From Silene noctiflora (lineage: Eukaryota; Streptophyta; Magnoliopsida; Caryophyllales; Caryophyllaceae), in the NCBI GenBank assembly GCA_009801015.1, contig VHZZ01003050.1, forward strand, positions 69,446 to 106,820: DNA of 37,375 bases, in the 5' to 3' direction. The notes beneath the pieces are model-generated. The model was not told the origin of the DNA. It worked only from the letters and a program-made list of their open reading frames with translations, and searched no databases. Both the position numbers and the translations under genes were made by a program. Shown here in pieces: positions 23,402 to 34,632 of the stretch (the first letter of the stretch is position 1; each line of letters starts with the position of its first letter).

Positions 23402-23822
23402 GGATAGTGTATTGTATATTGGTGTTCAACAGATGACGAAAATGAATACTACGACTACGAGGCATCTAGAGATTAGAATCATTAGAATAACACAAATTCT
23501 TAAGAGAGACGATTTTTCAGTACAGTAGACTCCCGTTTACGGGTCATTCTATCCATTTAGGCCGGCTCCTTCGCCCTATAAAATCAGCGGATTCGGCCGA
23601 AGAACTTTTGAAAATTTACAAAGTGTGACCCATTAACCATCTCAAACCCGCTAATTCACTTGTTAATCTACTCTGCAGTAGTGTGTAACTGTCCATGATG
23701 GGTTTCAGTATTGGGCTGGACTTTCACAACCAACTTTAGAAATTACACAAGTAAAATTGACCCCGACTCGATAAGAGTGAGCTCGAAACTTGACTAGACG
23801 AAAACCATCCAAGTAATGGACA
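23402..23822. other. MAP1 upstream region
   Basis: This should contain the MAP1 promoter and 5' UTR on the minus strand. No clear TATA box was found, as is common for housekeeping genes. GACCCATTAACC and CAAACCCGC strings suggest another decayed ACCCG-rich repeat around 23530-23720. There is no coding frame. Confidence 0.45.
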
Positions 23823-24047
23823 TGACATTTTATTTCAGGGACCAGTTATCAAACGATCGTGGATATAGCCTTCAAAATAAGTAATTTTTGACCATCTTTA
23901 AAAGTAGAAAGATTTTTTGGTAAATATTTATCTATGGATCTATTATATCTTAAACTTAAAATGTCAATCCATGTTCAGATCTTTCTCAAAACAACAAAGA
24001 ATGGAGCATACAACTTGTTCTGTCTTTCACCGACACGAACCAACAAA

Positions 24048-24273
24048 TCCCCTTACTATAAAAGCTAAATCATTTAAAGGCTTTTGATTGGTTCCTAATT
24101 TTAGGGGGGAAATTCATTTTCTAGAGTGGGTCCCGCCACAAACTTACCTCACATTTATTTAACATCATTTCATTCAATTATTTTTTATAATTATTACGTC
24201 TAATCTAACTAACATATTTTGTAAGTCAACTAAAAATCAACCCGTGCATTTTTTTGCACGGGATTAAAACTAG
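24048..24273 (+). mobile_element. 226-bp non-autonomous Helitron inside the array
   Basis: The element starts TCCCCTTACTATAAAAG and ends with the stem CCCGTGCA (24241-24248) / TGCACGGG (24255-24262), then ATTAAAA and CTAG. It sits between A (24047) and T (24274), as Helitrons do. Removing it restores continuity with the other array units: ACACGAACCAACAAA then TAATCTTAAAATCTC parallels CGGTCCAAAAAGTAATCTTA near 26485. It encodes nothing. Confidence 0.8.
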
Positions 24274-24499
24274 TAATCTTAAAATCTCTAAATGTCTCTA
24301 CTTCAAACCATATGTCATTCCACTTACCATGGGTCAATATTATGTGGCATAGAGGGGATTGCGGTGCGAATTTGGAAACCTTTAATCACGGGACCCGGTT
24401 CAATCAAAAACCAAGGATAATAACCTTCAAAATCATTGGTTTTGACGATAATATTTCGAACGTAGTTGCTCTTTCATGGTCAATGATTACTCTTTCATG

Positions 24500-25451
24500 C
24501 ACTTTTTGTCATTAATTTTCCATACTCTACCCTTTCCCAAAAAAAACAAAATACAAAATTCTCTCTAGTTCTCATCCTCACAAAATTAATCAAATCCATC
24601 TAATTACTCAATAATGGACGTTAGTTTTCATGTCAATCAAGTAGTAATTCTAATTTACTAACTTTATTAACTATGTTATATCAAATTGGGGAGTAATTAA
24701 ATTAATTTAAACAAATAAAATTAGGGTTTGAAGTTAATAAAGTTAGTAGATTGAGCGATAACAGTTTGTCTACCTTCGCTCCACATAATGAAACGTTGTA
24801 CAAATTGTTATGGACTTGTGGAAACACTTTACACTTGCATCGACTAAATCCTGCATCAACTTTGTCATGTCAAGCCAGTCCTCCGCCCGAAAAAGACGCC
24901 ATATTTAAATGCAAAATAACTAAGTCAGTTAGCTTTGAAGAATTGAAGCTCGGACATTTTTGGTAATTGGAGTCACGGTTTTGAGGGTGGTTTGGGAGAG
25001 GAGATATGGTGGTCCGAGAGTCTGGGTGGTGCGGTGGCTAGTTTGGCTGGTGATTGGTTAGTGGAGTAATTGAGCGATTTATTCCATTGAAATAAGATGA
25101 AAAATGAGAGGGTAGAAATAACAAGGTATAATGGTCATTCATGTCCATGATTAAGTAAATCATGTACATGAATGAGCATAACCCTATTTCGAAATCGAAA
25201 AGATTTGCCTACTGAATCCTTTTCTATATGACCATTATATTTAAAAATGACTCTTTATTAGAGAAGATTACGGTATCGTAATATATCGTAATCAGAATAA
25301 AATAAGCTATATTATTATGGTTTCCTATATTAGGAGATCTTATGATTATGTCTTCTGTGTACTATAAATACGATATGATTGTAATTGTGAAGGCACGAAT
25401 GAAATAATAACAAACGATATCCATTATGTTTACTTCCCCCTCTATTTCTAA
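24500..25451. mobile_element. ~950-bp insertion of unknown class in the array
   Basis: Array similarity stops near 24452 and resumes near 25459. The interrupted part is flanked by the direct repeat TACTCTTTCATG (24488-24499 and 25452-25463). Inside are an imperfect hairpin near 24650-24750 (TACTAACTTTATTAACT mirrored), a 17/18 hairpin (TCATTCATGTCCATGATT, about 25135-25180), and an LTR-like stretch with TATAAATAC at about 25364. No terminal repeats or domains identify the class. Confidence 0.35.
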
Positions 25452-26826
25452 TACTCTTTCATGTTCGAATCCCTCTCAAGCAAAGATAGAATGGAGTATG
25501 CTACTTGTTTCGTCTATTCATGACACGATCCAAATGGTGGTCTTGAGGTATCTAAATGTCTCTATTTCAAACAACCCAAAGTCATTATTATATGGAATTG
25601 AGGGATTGCGGTGCGAATTTTGAGACATTTTATTCCAGGACCCAGTCATCCCGAAAAACGTTGATAATAATCTTCAAAATTTGCATGTTTATGTGATCTT
25701 TCCAAACCGGAAAGAGATTTGGTTGAATCTTAGCGTCCTTTTTGGCCATTATGTCTTAAAATGACCATTGGAAATTTGGTCCACTTTCCAAACAACATAG
25801 AATAGACCATGCAACTTGTTTCATCCACTATTGACACAATCCAAATAGTAGTCGTAAATGTCTCTATTTCAAGCCATAGGGCAATTTAGTTACCCTGACA
25901 CATCATTATACGACATTGGGGGATTGTAATGCGAATTTTGAGACATTTGTTTCCCGAGCCTTGTCAGCCCGAAAACCATGGATAATAACCTTTAAAATTA
26001 CCGGTTTTGGCGATCTTCCCAAACCGAATTTTTTACATGCTAAATACTTTTCAATAAGGTCACACTGTCCATTGATGAATAATGGGTGCTAAGATTCTTC
26101 TCAAAACAACAGAGAATGGAGCATACAATTTCTTACGTTTATTATCGCCGATCACAATCTGAAACGTAGTTTTAAAGCTTTCAGATGTCTTAATTTAATT
26201 TCAAACCATATGCCAATTCTATTGCCCTGAGTTATTTCCATATAAGACGGAGGGATTTTAGTGCAAACTTGAAAACAATTTATTTTGGGGGCCAGTCAGC
26301 CGAAAATCATAGATAATAACCTTCAAAATCAGCGATTTTCGGTGACTTCTGAATCCAGAGAGATTCTTTTCATGAATACTTATTTGTAGGGTCATTATGT
26401 CTTAAAATGACTATCAGATGTTCGAAACCTTCTCAAAATAACATTGAATTGAGCATACATCAAATTTCGTCTACTATCAACACGGTCCAAAAAGTAATCT
26501 TAAGGTCTCTATTTCAAATCTATGTCAATCGCTTATTCTGGGTCAATATTATATTACAGGAGATTGCAGTTCGAAATTCGAGACACTTTATTTCTGAGCC
26601 TAGTCGACCCAAAAACTGTGGATAGTAATCTTTAATAGACTGAATTTCGACGATCTTTCCAAATCGGAAATATATTTTGCTAATTCCTTTTCTACAGCCC
26701 CACTATATCTTAAAATGATGAATGTACGTTCGGATCCCCCTCAAAATAGCATAGAAGGGAGACTACAACTTGATTACCTACTGTTTCTTTTCTATTTTTA
26801 TAAAATTTACGGAATATTTTAATTAA

Positions 26827-27010
26827 GGGTAATGATAAATACAGTCCTTAGGGTTGTATTTAAGCATTAAATATCTTCCAAATTTGGTATTAATTTTGGA
26901 ATTAAGAACCAAATTACACATCCACCGATGCAATTAATGCATATATCAAGTATTTGTTTCCTTTTTTGGTTTCTTAAATACAGCCCTAAAGGTTGTATTT
27001 ATCATTTTCC
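26827..27010. mobile_element. 184-bp MITE with 8-9 bp target duplication
   Basis: The left end GGGTAATGATAAATACAGTC and the right end as complement GGAAAATGATAAATACAACC are inverted repeats extending about 38 bp (through TTGTATTTAAG). TTTAATTA flanks both sides (26818-26825 and 27011-27018). An 8- or 9-bp duplication fits hAT or Mutator-like MITEs. The host sequence is itself repeat-derived: with the element removed it resembles the AOC-intron hairpin (TATTTTAATTA then AGGTAAACAAA). Confidence 0.75.
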
Positions 27011-27064
27011 TTTAATTACAGGTAAACAAAGATTCAAATGATGGATGAGTATTATGTAATTAAT

Positions 27065-29510
27065 TACTTTTTACTTATTAAACCTTTCGGCCATTGGCCT
27101 GAGGGGTAGTAACTTATACCTAAAAATATCTAATTCAAAGTGACCACTGCCCGAAAAAACTCAATGCCAGGACATTTGAAATAAAGCCGAAATCCTAAAT
27201 AATTTACAAGAAACTTGGAATTATTATTTACGAAAACATCTCGAAATTAATATAAAAAATCGATAAATTTGGAATAATTGGACGTTATTTTCTTAGTTAT
27301 TTCCATACACAATATTCCAATTATTGCATTAATTTTAACACCATTATTCCAAACACAATCATGAAAAGGAAAATAAAAAGAAAACAAAGAATAAAGCAAA
27401 GACATACAAGAATCATAGAGCCACATATTATTTGATGAAAACATTCGAGCCTATTGTTCGTACATAATGAAAGCGTAAGCAAGTGCGTACTGCTTTGTAC
27501 GTATTCGTCTTACTCTGCCCCATCACCATGTTCCCTACACCAAGTTCTGCTTTCTTTAGATTATCATTAACTTCGCAAATTCTTGTTTCCGACGGGTATA
27601 TGTGACATTTTATAATTAAATGTAATTATAATGGTATAATTTATTTTTTCAATAGAGGTTACATTTGACTATAAAGTGGTTACAAAATCCCGTTTTATTT
27701 GCTTCAGACAAAAATAGCTCATCTGAAGCAAGACCAACTGCATTAACTATCATACACTCCTAGTTCGTACCCGATTAGTTAATAATAAGTCTCTCTTAAA
27801 ACGGTGATATCTGCTTCAACCTTAAATAACGGATTATATATATATATATTATATATATATATATTTTCACTTGCATATATAGGACAAATCTCTTCTTATT
27901 CCCTAAACACACAAATAGGAGTATACATCCAGATGTATATGAGTATCGTATACCCAATACAAATTTAATTGAGCTTATATGCAATTTTTTTGAGCTTTTA
28001 AAATTTTTGATTTACATTTTAATTTTTTAGGTGTTAAAATTAAAATCTTATTGAGTTTATATGTATTATTTTTGAGTTTCAATATAATATTTTAAATTAA
28101 ATTTTTTTTATAAAGGCGCTCAGATTCTTTTATATAAAACTCGTAAAATGTATATATAAGCTCAAATTCTTTGCTATAAAGCTCCAATTCTATACTATCA
28201 GATATATACAACTAATTGACTAAACATCGCCCTTTTAATACCTCATATTCTACCATACTTGATATACTCGTTTTAAACTTTAAAACGAGTATTTTTCACC
28301 TTGCTAAAGTTAAATATTAGCTCCGCCATTGATTTTAAGTGAAAAAACCTATTATTTGAAGTTTGAAAAAATGGAATGAAGAGCAATTTGGTAACATGGG
28401 ATGACAAGAATTTTACACAACTAGGAAATAAATTAATACAACTTTCATATAAAAAAATAAAAAAAAGTGTCATAGCAGACACCTTCAATTGTGCATGGCT
28501 GGCTGCCAATGAGGCAGTGACTCTTTAATTTCATAATTTCATAATTATAATTATAATAATATCTCCACAGTCCACATGATTCAAATTATAATAATAAAAA
28601 AAATACATAAATAAATCTACAAAATGATTATTGTGACACCAACATATGAATTATATACAATGTATGTATGACTTTATTGAGAAACATTGTCAGATATAGT
28701 TACGTATTTTGTTATCAGATTTGGTCGAGGATTAGATGCTATCTGTTTTTAGACAAACATAAAATTATGATAACGATTTAATTATTTTATTATGTTATAA
28801 ATTAATGAATTATTATGCAATATTCAATATTTTGGGAAAAATGGTACTTTAGGCCGACTGACATTAAGTTTATAATCAAATATTTGTGATTTGTTGTAAT
28901 TTCTACTATGCATGAATCTGGACTTTTGAGTTTACTATCAACATATTCATGCATCTGTACGTGTCAGAGACGGAACTAAGCACAGGTCTTACTTTTTAAA
29001 AAATATAAGTATGATTAGAAATATAGGTAACACTGATGTTTCGGCCTAGGTAAAATTTATACCTAGTTTCCTTCATGTTGTTGATCGAATGGTCTCACAA
29101 AATTTAAATCCGAGCAAACGATTACATAACTAAGATGGCTGATTTATTGTCGTTTGAGCGACAATTTAAAACTAAGATAAAATAAATTTCTCTCAAGTTT
29201 GAGATCACATAAATGAATTTGTACATAGTACATTATACAAAGAAAAAACAGTTGGACGTACTAAATACCGTATACCTAAAATGCATGACTGACTCTATGT
29301 TGTCGACTTTGATTTAATTTTGTTTGTATTTGTATATATAGTACGACTTTATGTTATGTTTTGATTGATTATTAATAGTAAAAAATAAAAGTTGATTTAG
29401 AAAAAGAAAGTGTGACTTTACCTTATAATTATTCATTGTGAAGTCCAAGAGGACGACCTGAAAGTTATATAAACGTACAAAATGAAGTCCAAGTTTTCGG
29501 CATTTGCGTA
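27065..29510. other. AT-rich intergenic region without recognised genes
   Basis: No exon-like coding stretch with family similarity was seen. Simple repeats include an (AT)n tract at about 27836-27864. The segment 27970-28200 repeats GAGCTTATATG/GAGTTTATATG/AAGCTCAAATTC motifs loosely. Short open frames on both strands have low-complexity AT-driven residues and are treated as noise. Confidence 0.5.
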
Positions 29511-29577
29511 CGACCATCGTATAAAATCAAATCATTTAAAGTTACGATCATCCTATAAAATCAAATCATTTAAAGTA
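29511..29577. repeat. 34-bp tandem duplication
   Basis: CGACCATCGTATAAAATCAA...TTTAAAGTTA (from 29511) is followed directly by CGATCATCCTATAAAATCAA...TTTAAAGTAA (from 29545). The two copies differ at only a few positions. Confidence 0.8.
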
Positions 29578-29629
29578 AGATTAAGGAATTCTCCTAACAT
29601 TGATCTTACGCATTATGCATGAGACTACC

Positions 29630-30019
29630 CTTGTGATTATCGTACGGAACTATTTAGTTTAATACCAAATTAAAACCGGTCAAGGTACGTACATTGTAAT
29701 AGACAAATTCTTCTTTAAGATACGTATAATTATCTTACGCATCGCCGGCCTTCGATACCGATACATCTCGAGCGATACGATACGTCTCGGCCGATATTTA
29801 AAACCACGATTAATACCCCAGGTGTCGCTCAATTTGAGTAACACCCGGTGTCGTCATCTCATTTTCCTTTCTCTTAAGCTCAAAATAGGTTCGGTGAATA
29901 TATTTTGAATAAGATAAAAGTAGACATGGGACAATATATCGAATACGTAGTAGTCAATTAATAATCTTGTGATTAATGTACGGAACTATATAGTTTAGTA
30001 CCAAAAAAACGGGTCAAGG
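29630..30019. repeat. Dispersed direct repeats ~336 bp apart
   Basis: CTTGTGATTATCGTACGGAA followed by TATTTAGTTTAATACCAAA and GGTCAAGGTA (29630-29685) recurs with small changes at 29966-30019 (CTTGTGATTAATGTACGGAA...). The segment between includes GATACGATACGTCTCGGCCG, which looks repeat-derived. No mobile-element termini were established. Confidence 0.6.
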
Positions 30020-30379
30020 TAAATTATAATAAATTAATTTACAAAGAGACAACTTTTTTCCAAAAACACCTCGATGGCGGAGAGTTATCACGTTCAAAAA
30101 TCAGATACAAGTCATATACAAGTATACAAGCATGCATATATGGACAAAGTCCATCCATGGAAGACTTGAAATATACGACATGAACGTAAGTCTTACATTT
30201 TACAATCATAAACTACTACTAGTAGTACCTAATTACCGATATATTTTACCTTGGGAAAAAAGTTAATGAATTTATAAACTTGCTTGTTAAGGATATTGAC
30301 TTTTTTATTTTTACCACTTGACGATCTAGATCAATTATAAGTCGAGTAGGGTTATTTAATGGTGAGCTATAATTTAAAG

Positions 30380-30510
30380 TAGGGACGACAACAGATCGGG
30401 TCTAGGGTTAAATCCACTCATACCCGGACCTGTAATAGTCACCTTAGACTTGTACCAGATCCAGACCCGTAAGGGTCTAAATCAGCACACCCATACGCAG
30501 ACCCACACTC
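30380..30510. mobile_element. hAT-like left terminus with ACCCG-rich interior
   Basis: TAGGGACGACAACAGATCGG (from 30380) resembles the TAGGGATGGCAATGGAT terminus of the element at 18390. It is followed by degenerate ACCCGGACC, AGACCCGTAAGGG and CATACGCAGACCC strings. No matching right terminus was found. It is probably another decayed copy of the same broad group. Confidence 0.4.
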
Positions 30511-31626
30511 TTTTTTGTTATTTAGAGGGAGAGACTTTAGGCATTTACCGGTATATTACATTATAGTCTACTCTAAGTCTCTAACAAATGAGAAGATTAG
30601 AATTATCATACAACTAGTATTTTCTATCAATAAAACAAAGCAAAATTCTATTATAATAATAAAACGAGCATTCTCATTAAATATAATGTAGCCCCGTGAG
30701 TTCCCTCATTCTTTTCCAAGGCAATGACAGAGCCATAATTTACAATTTAAGAGGCAAAAGAGTGATACTGAAAAATAAACTAATCTATTTTTTCCCATCG
30801 CTAAAGATTCAATTAAAACCCGACCTCCCTCGCTTCACCACCGCTCCTAGACATTTAGTTTACCTAATAGTATGTCATAGCTCTAACTTATTATCAACAA
30901 TTTCAACACAACAAAAACACATCAAATCAACCAATAGTACAAGCATTAGTACTACATAACATCGGTGGATTATTTAATCAAAATTATAATAACTCGTAAT
31001 GTTGTCGGTATTGGATGGCTTAGTTTAGTTCCAAATTTGTTAATTAAAAAAGTAGATTAAAAAGTCTAAATAAGCATGTGTTAATTACATTTGAAAGTCA
31101 AGTCAATGATTTGGGGTGTTGTGAAGGCTTGGCTTGATGATTCCTCAACTAAAAAAATAACTTTAATTAAACGTATGTATGGATGGATGCCACATTGCCA
31201 CTAGTGCATAAGGTATGCCTAGTGGGTCTTTAAATCTAAAGGTTTTCTGTTGGATTTGGGAGTTATAAGTACGCAACTTGTTGTTATCTTGGACTATTTT
31301 GACACCATCCTACCGACTACTCAACAATTTTTCTATTTTTTGTGATAATAATAATAACAATAAAGGGGCAAAAATTATGAAGAGCCAAATAGAGACACCT
31401 CCCTAATATCATTCTCTCAAGTGTATGTGGTTTTATATAAACAAAGATATAGTCGATCAGGTGATATTGAATCTCGATTATTCTAAAATCATTTGATCAG
31501 ATATATAATACGGAGTCTCGCTACTAAACTCTCAAGTGTTTTATATATATATATATAGGGCCAATTGATTTAATGATATGTACATCATCTCGGTATCACC
31601 TGATGATCATGGCAGCTCAATTTTCC
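30511..31626. other. AT-rich intergenic stretch
   Basis: Nothing gene-like is convincing. An 87-codon open frame near 30696-30959 has a non-ATG start and no recognisable domain. A (TA)n tract lies at about 31539-31557. Confidence 0.45.
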
Positions 31627-31784
31627 ATTTATGTTATCTCATTGCCATGGATGATATTGTAATCATATGCATTAATCAGAACTTCTTAAAACAAAATTTA
31701 TGTTATCTCATTGCCATGGATGATATTGTAATCATATGCATTAATCAGAACTTCTTACAACATTGACATGGATGCTATTGTAAT
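31627..31784. repeat. 69-bp tandem duplication with identical 62-bp copies
   Basis: A 62-bp sequence starting ATTTATGTTATCTCATTGCC is present at 31627-31688 and again, base for base, at 31696-31757. A third partial, diverged copy (CATTGACATGGATGCTATTG) follows at 31759-31784. Identity of the first two suggests a recent duplication. Confidence 0.9.
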
Positions 31785-32024
31785 TTAAAATTAAAGGTGA
31801 ATTGATCTATATACTTTATTTGCATATATTTATATAAATCAATGATTATATTTGAAATAGTTTGTTTAGAACAAAATGTTAAATGTCGAAAATATACAAA
31901 AAAAAATCATCTATCAATAGGCACAAAGCTAAACAGAGCCTGACCACGCAATATTTTCATATTAGATTTTTTAGTTCATTAATGCCCTGTTCTTTTTTAC
32001 TTAATAATTTCAACGTATTTCAGT

Positions 32025-32115
32025 TCAGTACAACTCATTTCTTCACAAATTAGCTTTTACTTCATTTCAATTTAGTTCAATTCAGCTATATTCAGTTCAG
32101 CTTTATTTAGTTCAT
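32025..32115. repeat. Degenerate TTCAG-rich repeat
   Basis: TTCAGTTCAG, TTTAGTTCAATTCAGC, TATTCAGTTCAGC and TTTAGTTCATTTT occur in close succession. Such pentamer-based tracts often border MITEs, and the preceding TGCCCTGTTCTTTT may be part of an element end. No partner terminus was found. Confidence 0.5.
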
Positions 32116-32744
32116 TTTAACTTTTTCCAGCCGAAAATAACATAATATAAAAATCTAATTTTACAAGATGATATTTATAGACGGCGCAAAAAAAATCTAT
32201 TAATATCATTCCACTTATTTTTCAGCACCAACATAATTGAATTTCCAACTAACTTATGAAACAAGTAGGTTTTTATATTGTGATTTATTAAATAAAACAA
32301 TTAAAATATCCCACATAATTTGACCAAATAAAACAGTATAGTCCGTACATAAATGGCCACCGTAACCCTAATGCAACAATAATAAATATATACCCATATG
32401 TAACCTGAATTATGTCGATGACGTGTTTCTTTTAAAGATATTGTTGAAAAAATTAAAAGCATACAAGAAAATAAATATTTAAATAATTGAAAAAAATAAA
32501 ATTAAAGTCAAAGTCGTTTATTTTGTATTGTGGATTTGGTTGTCTACAATACAATACGATTATCTGTACAAAAGGAAAAGTCATGCATGTGCATCATATA
32601 TTCATACTCAGTCAAGTTGCAGATATTATTTTACAAGATTCAGACGTGTAACCTACTTCACTATTGATCGATGTTCTATTGTTTCTAGTTAAGAGTTGTA
32701 AATATTAATTAGTTGTTGATAATTAAGTATGTGATTATAATTAG

Positions 32745-33530
32745 GTCAAGATCGAAAATAGACAGCGTTATCCGATGGTTTACAATTCAGTATTAAGCAT
32801 TCTATTAGTACAGTACGTGTACTCTGTGACAATTTCTCTAGGTTTATACGAGTATGCTGATATTGAAATTGTGATAATAACTGGCTCTAGAGCGTAACAT
32901 AGAGATTAGGAAAATAGACAGAGTTATCCGATGGTTTCGTTCCTATTTGGTATTAGCATTCTATATAGTACAATACTTTGTAATAGTTTCTATAGGATTA
33001 TACGAGTATGCTAATATTGAAATTGTAATAATAACTAGCTCTAGAGCACAACATACAGATATATTATGAAAATAAACCGTTTATCCGGTGGTTTTCTATT
33101 CAGTACTGACATCCTATATAGTATAATACTTCGTTACAGTTGCAATAGGATTATACAAGTATGCTGATATTGAAATTGTGATAATAACTAGCTCTAGAGC
33201 ACAACATACAAATTAGGAAAATAAACCGGTTATCCGGTGGTTTTCTATACTATACTGGCATCCTATATAGTATAATACTTCCTTACAGTTTCTATAGAAT
33301 TATACAAGTATGCTGATATTGAAATTGTGATAATAACCAAACTCTAGAACGCAACATAGCTAGAGATTAGGAAAATAGACAGCGTTACTAGCTATCCCGT
33401 GGTTTCGATTCATTACTAGCATTATGTATAGTAACAATTTCTATATGATTATATACGACTATGGTGATGATGAAACTGTGATTATAACTAGGTTTAATTA
33501 GAGCGTAAAATAGGGAATATAATTATGTTA
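32745..33530. repeat. Tandem array, ~149-162 bp unit, about five copies
   Basis: Each unit contains a TATCCG(A/G)TGG block, a TATAGTA-ATACTT block, TTATACGAGTATGCTGATAT, TTGAAATTGTGATAATAAC and CTCTAGAGC-CAACATA. The TATCC anchor falls at 32769, 32925, 33082, 33231 and 33393, so spacings are 156, 157, 149 and 162. A sixth degenerate copy trails to about 33600. Units have no open frame in common. The array lies about 1.0 kb beyond the 3' end of the TEM/RAV gene. Confidence 0.85.
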
Positions 33531-33599
33531 TTTAATATTCTATTTCATATGGTAATATTGAAACTAATATTCATACATTATTATTATAATAATAGCGTT

Positions 33600-34632
33600 T
33601 TCTACAAGATAATACGAGTACAATGTAATAAGCACTAACACGTACAAATACACAAGAAAAGGTTACTAATTTCTTTCTTTAAAGACATGAAAATATCACA
33701 TTTTATATTTATTATAGTACTAGTAGTATATACTTAACATATGTTTACACTAAATTAATCAAAGCTAACCAAAGTTTGTAGACAGCCAAATTTGATTGAC
33801 TAATAAATCATACATGAAAAGGGGATAGTCAGTTTTCCCATTGCTTTTCAACTAAATTCTTTCCATACCGTTATTGCTCAACTACATTAATAAACATGCA
33901 CTTCTCTTTATCTAAGCTAGACTATTCGTTTTATATTCGATTTTGTTAATTATTCGATTTAGTTAATATATTAAGGCTATTTACCCAATTGCGGAGTATA
34001 ACATTGTTACAAATGGAACCAGGTGATTAACTTTCTTTCCCGATCTCAGGAAAATAAATACCATTGGTTATTATTTTATCGAAAGAAAAGGGTAAAGTCG
34101 CTACTTCAGAAAACAAATAGTGACTTTGTTTAAGATTTGACATAAAAATTCGATGACATAGAATCATCGGGAATAGTTAGTATCAAATGTGTATGCTAAA
34201 ACGATAAATAAGAATCTATATTTTCTTTCTTAATTTTTTAGTTTTTTTTAAAGTGTAACGAGATAAGTTTAGTACACAAAAATATGTAATTATAATGCAT
34301 CTCTTGTTATTTTTATTTGTCTTACTTCGGTTCATTTTCATTATTTCACTCGCCTCTCATAAACTATTTCCTTTAATCTCACTCAATAAACGTAAAAAAT
34401 CTATTTAATCGGAATGAACTATATGTCAAAAAATTAAACAATTCAAATCTATGTTCCCGTTATTGAGTAAAAGATTACTACAAATTTACACAAACAACAA
34501 CTTGCACAAGTGCATCTACGTACAATTATTCTACTTTTCTAACAGTTATCTTCAACATTGAAAATTTCAACTAAAAAAAATAAAAATATACCAAATTAAA
34601 TTTAAAAAAAATTAAAAATAAATAAATTATTG
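33600..34632. other. 3' flank of the RAV/TEM gene
   Basis: The AT-rich sequence includes the 3' UTR of the minus-strand gene next to 34632. No additional gene, structured RNA or mobile element was recognised. Confidence 0.5.

Larger units (their letters stand above)
23823..26775. repeat. Degenerate tandem array, ~310-330 bp unit
   Basis: A unit carrying AATGGAGCATACAACTTGTT, a TCTCTATTTCAAACC block, GGATTGCGGTGCGAATTT and a GATAATAACCTTCAAAAT block recurs. The AATGGAGCATA-like anchor falls near 24001, 25491, 25802, 26116, 26448 and 26755. Adjacent spacings are 311, 314, 332 and 307; the first gap is enlarged by insertions. Unit identity is only moderate and no unit has a conserved long reading frame, so this looks like an old tandem (satellite-like) repeat. 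The source element is unrecognised. Confidence 0.75.

Noticed and set aside
24751-24966. 71-codon open frame in the ~950-bp insertion
   Set aside because: It has a non-ATG start, no conserved domain that I recognise and no matching splice-linked exons; it may be a decayed fragment but cannot be supported.
30696-30959. 87-codon plus-strand frame
   Set aside because: It has a non-ATG start and low-complexity Ser/Thr end; the sequence around ACAGAGCCATAATTTACAAT looks repeat-derived.
32745-33530. CRISPR-like periodic repeats
   Set aside because: The units are whole ~155-bp tandem repeats without short repeat/unique spacer alternation, in plant DNA without cas genes.
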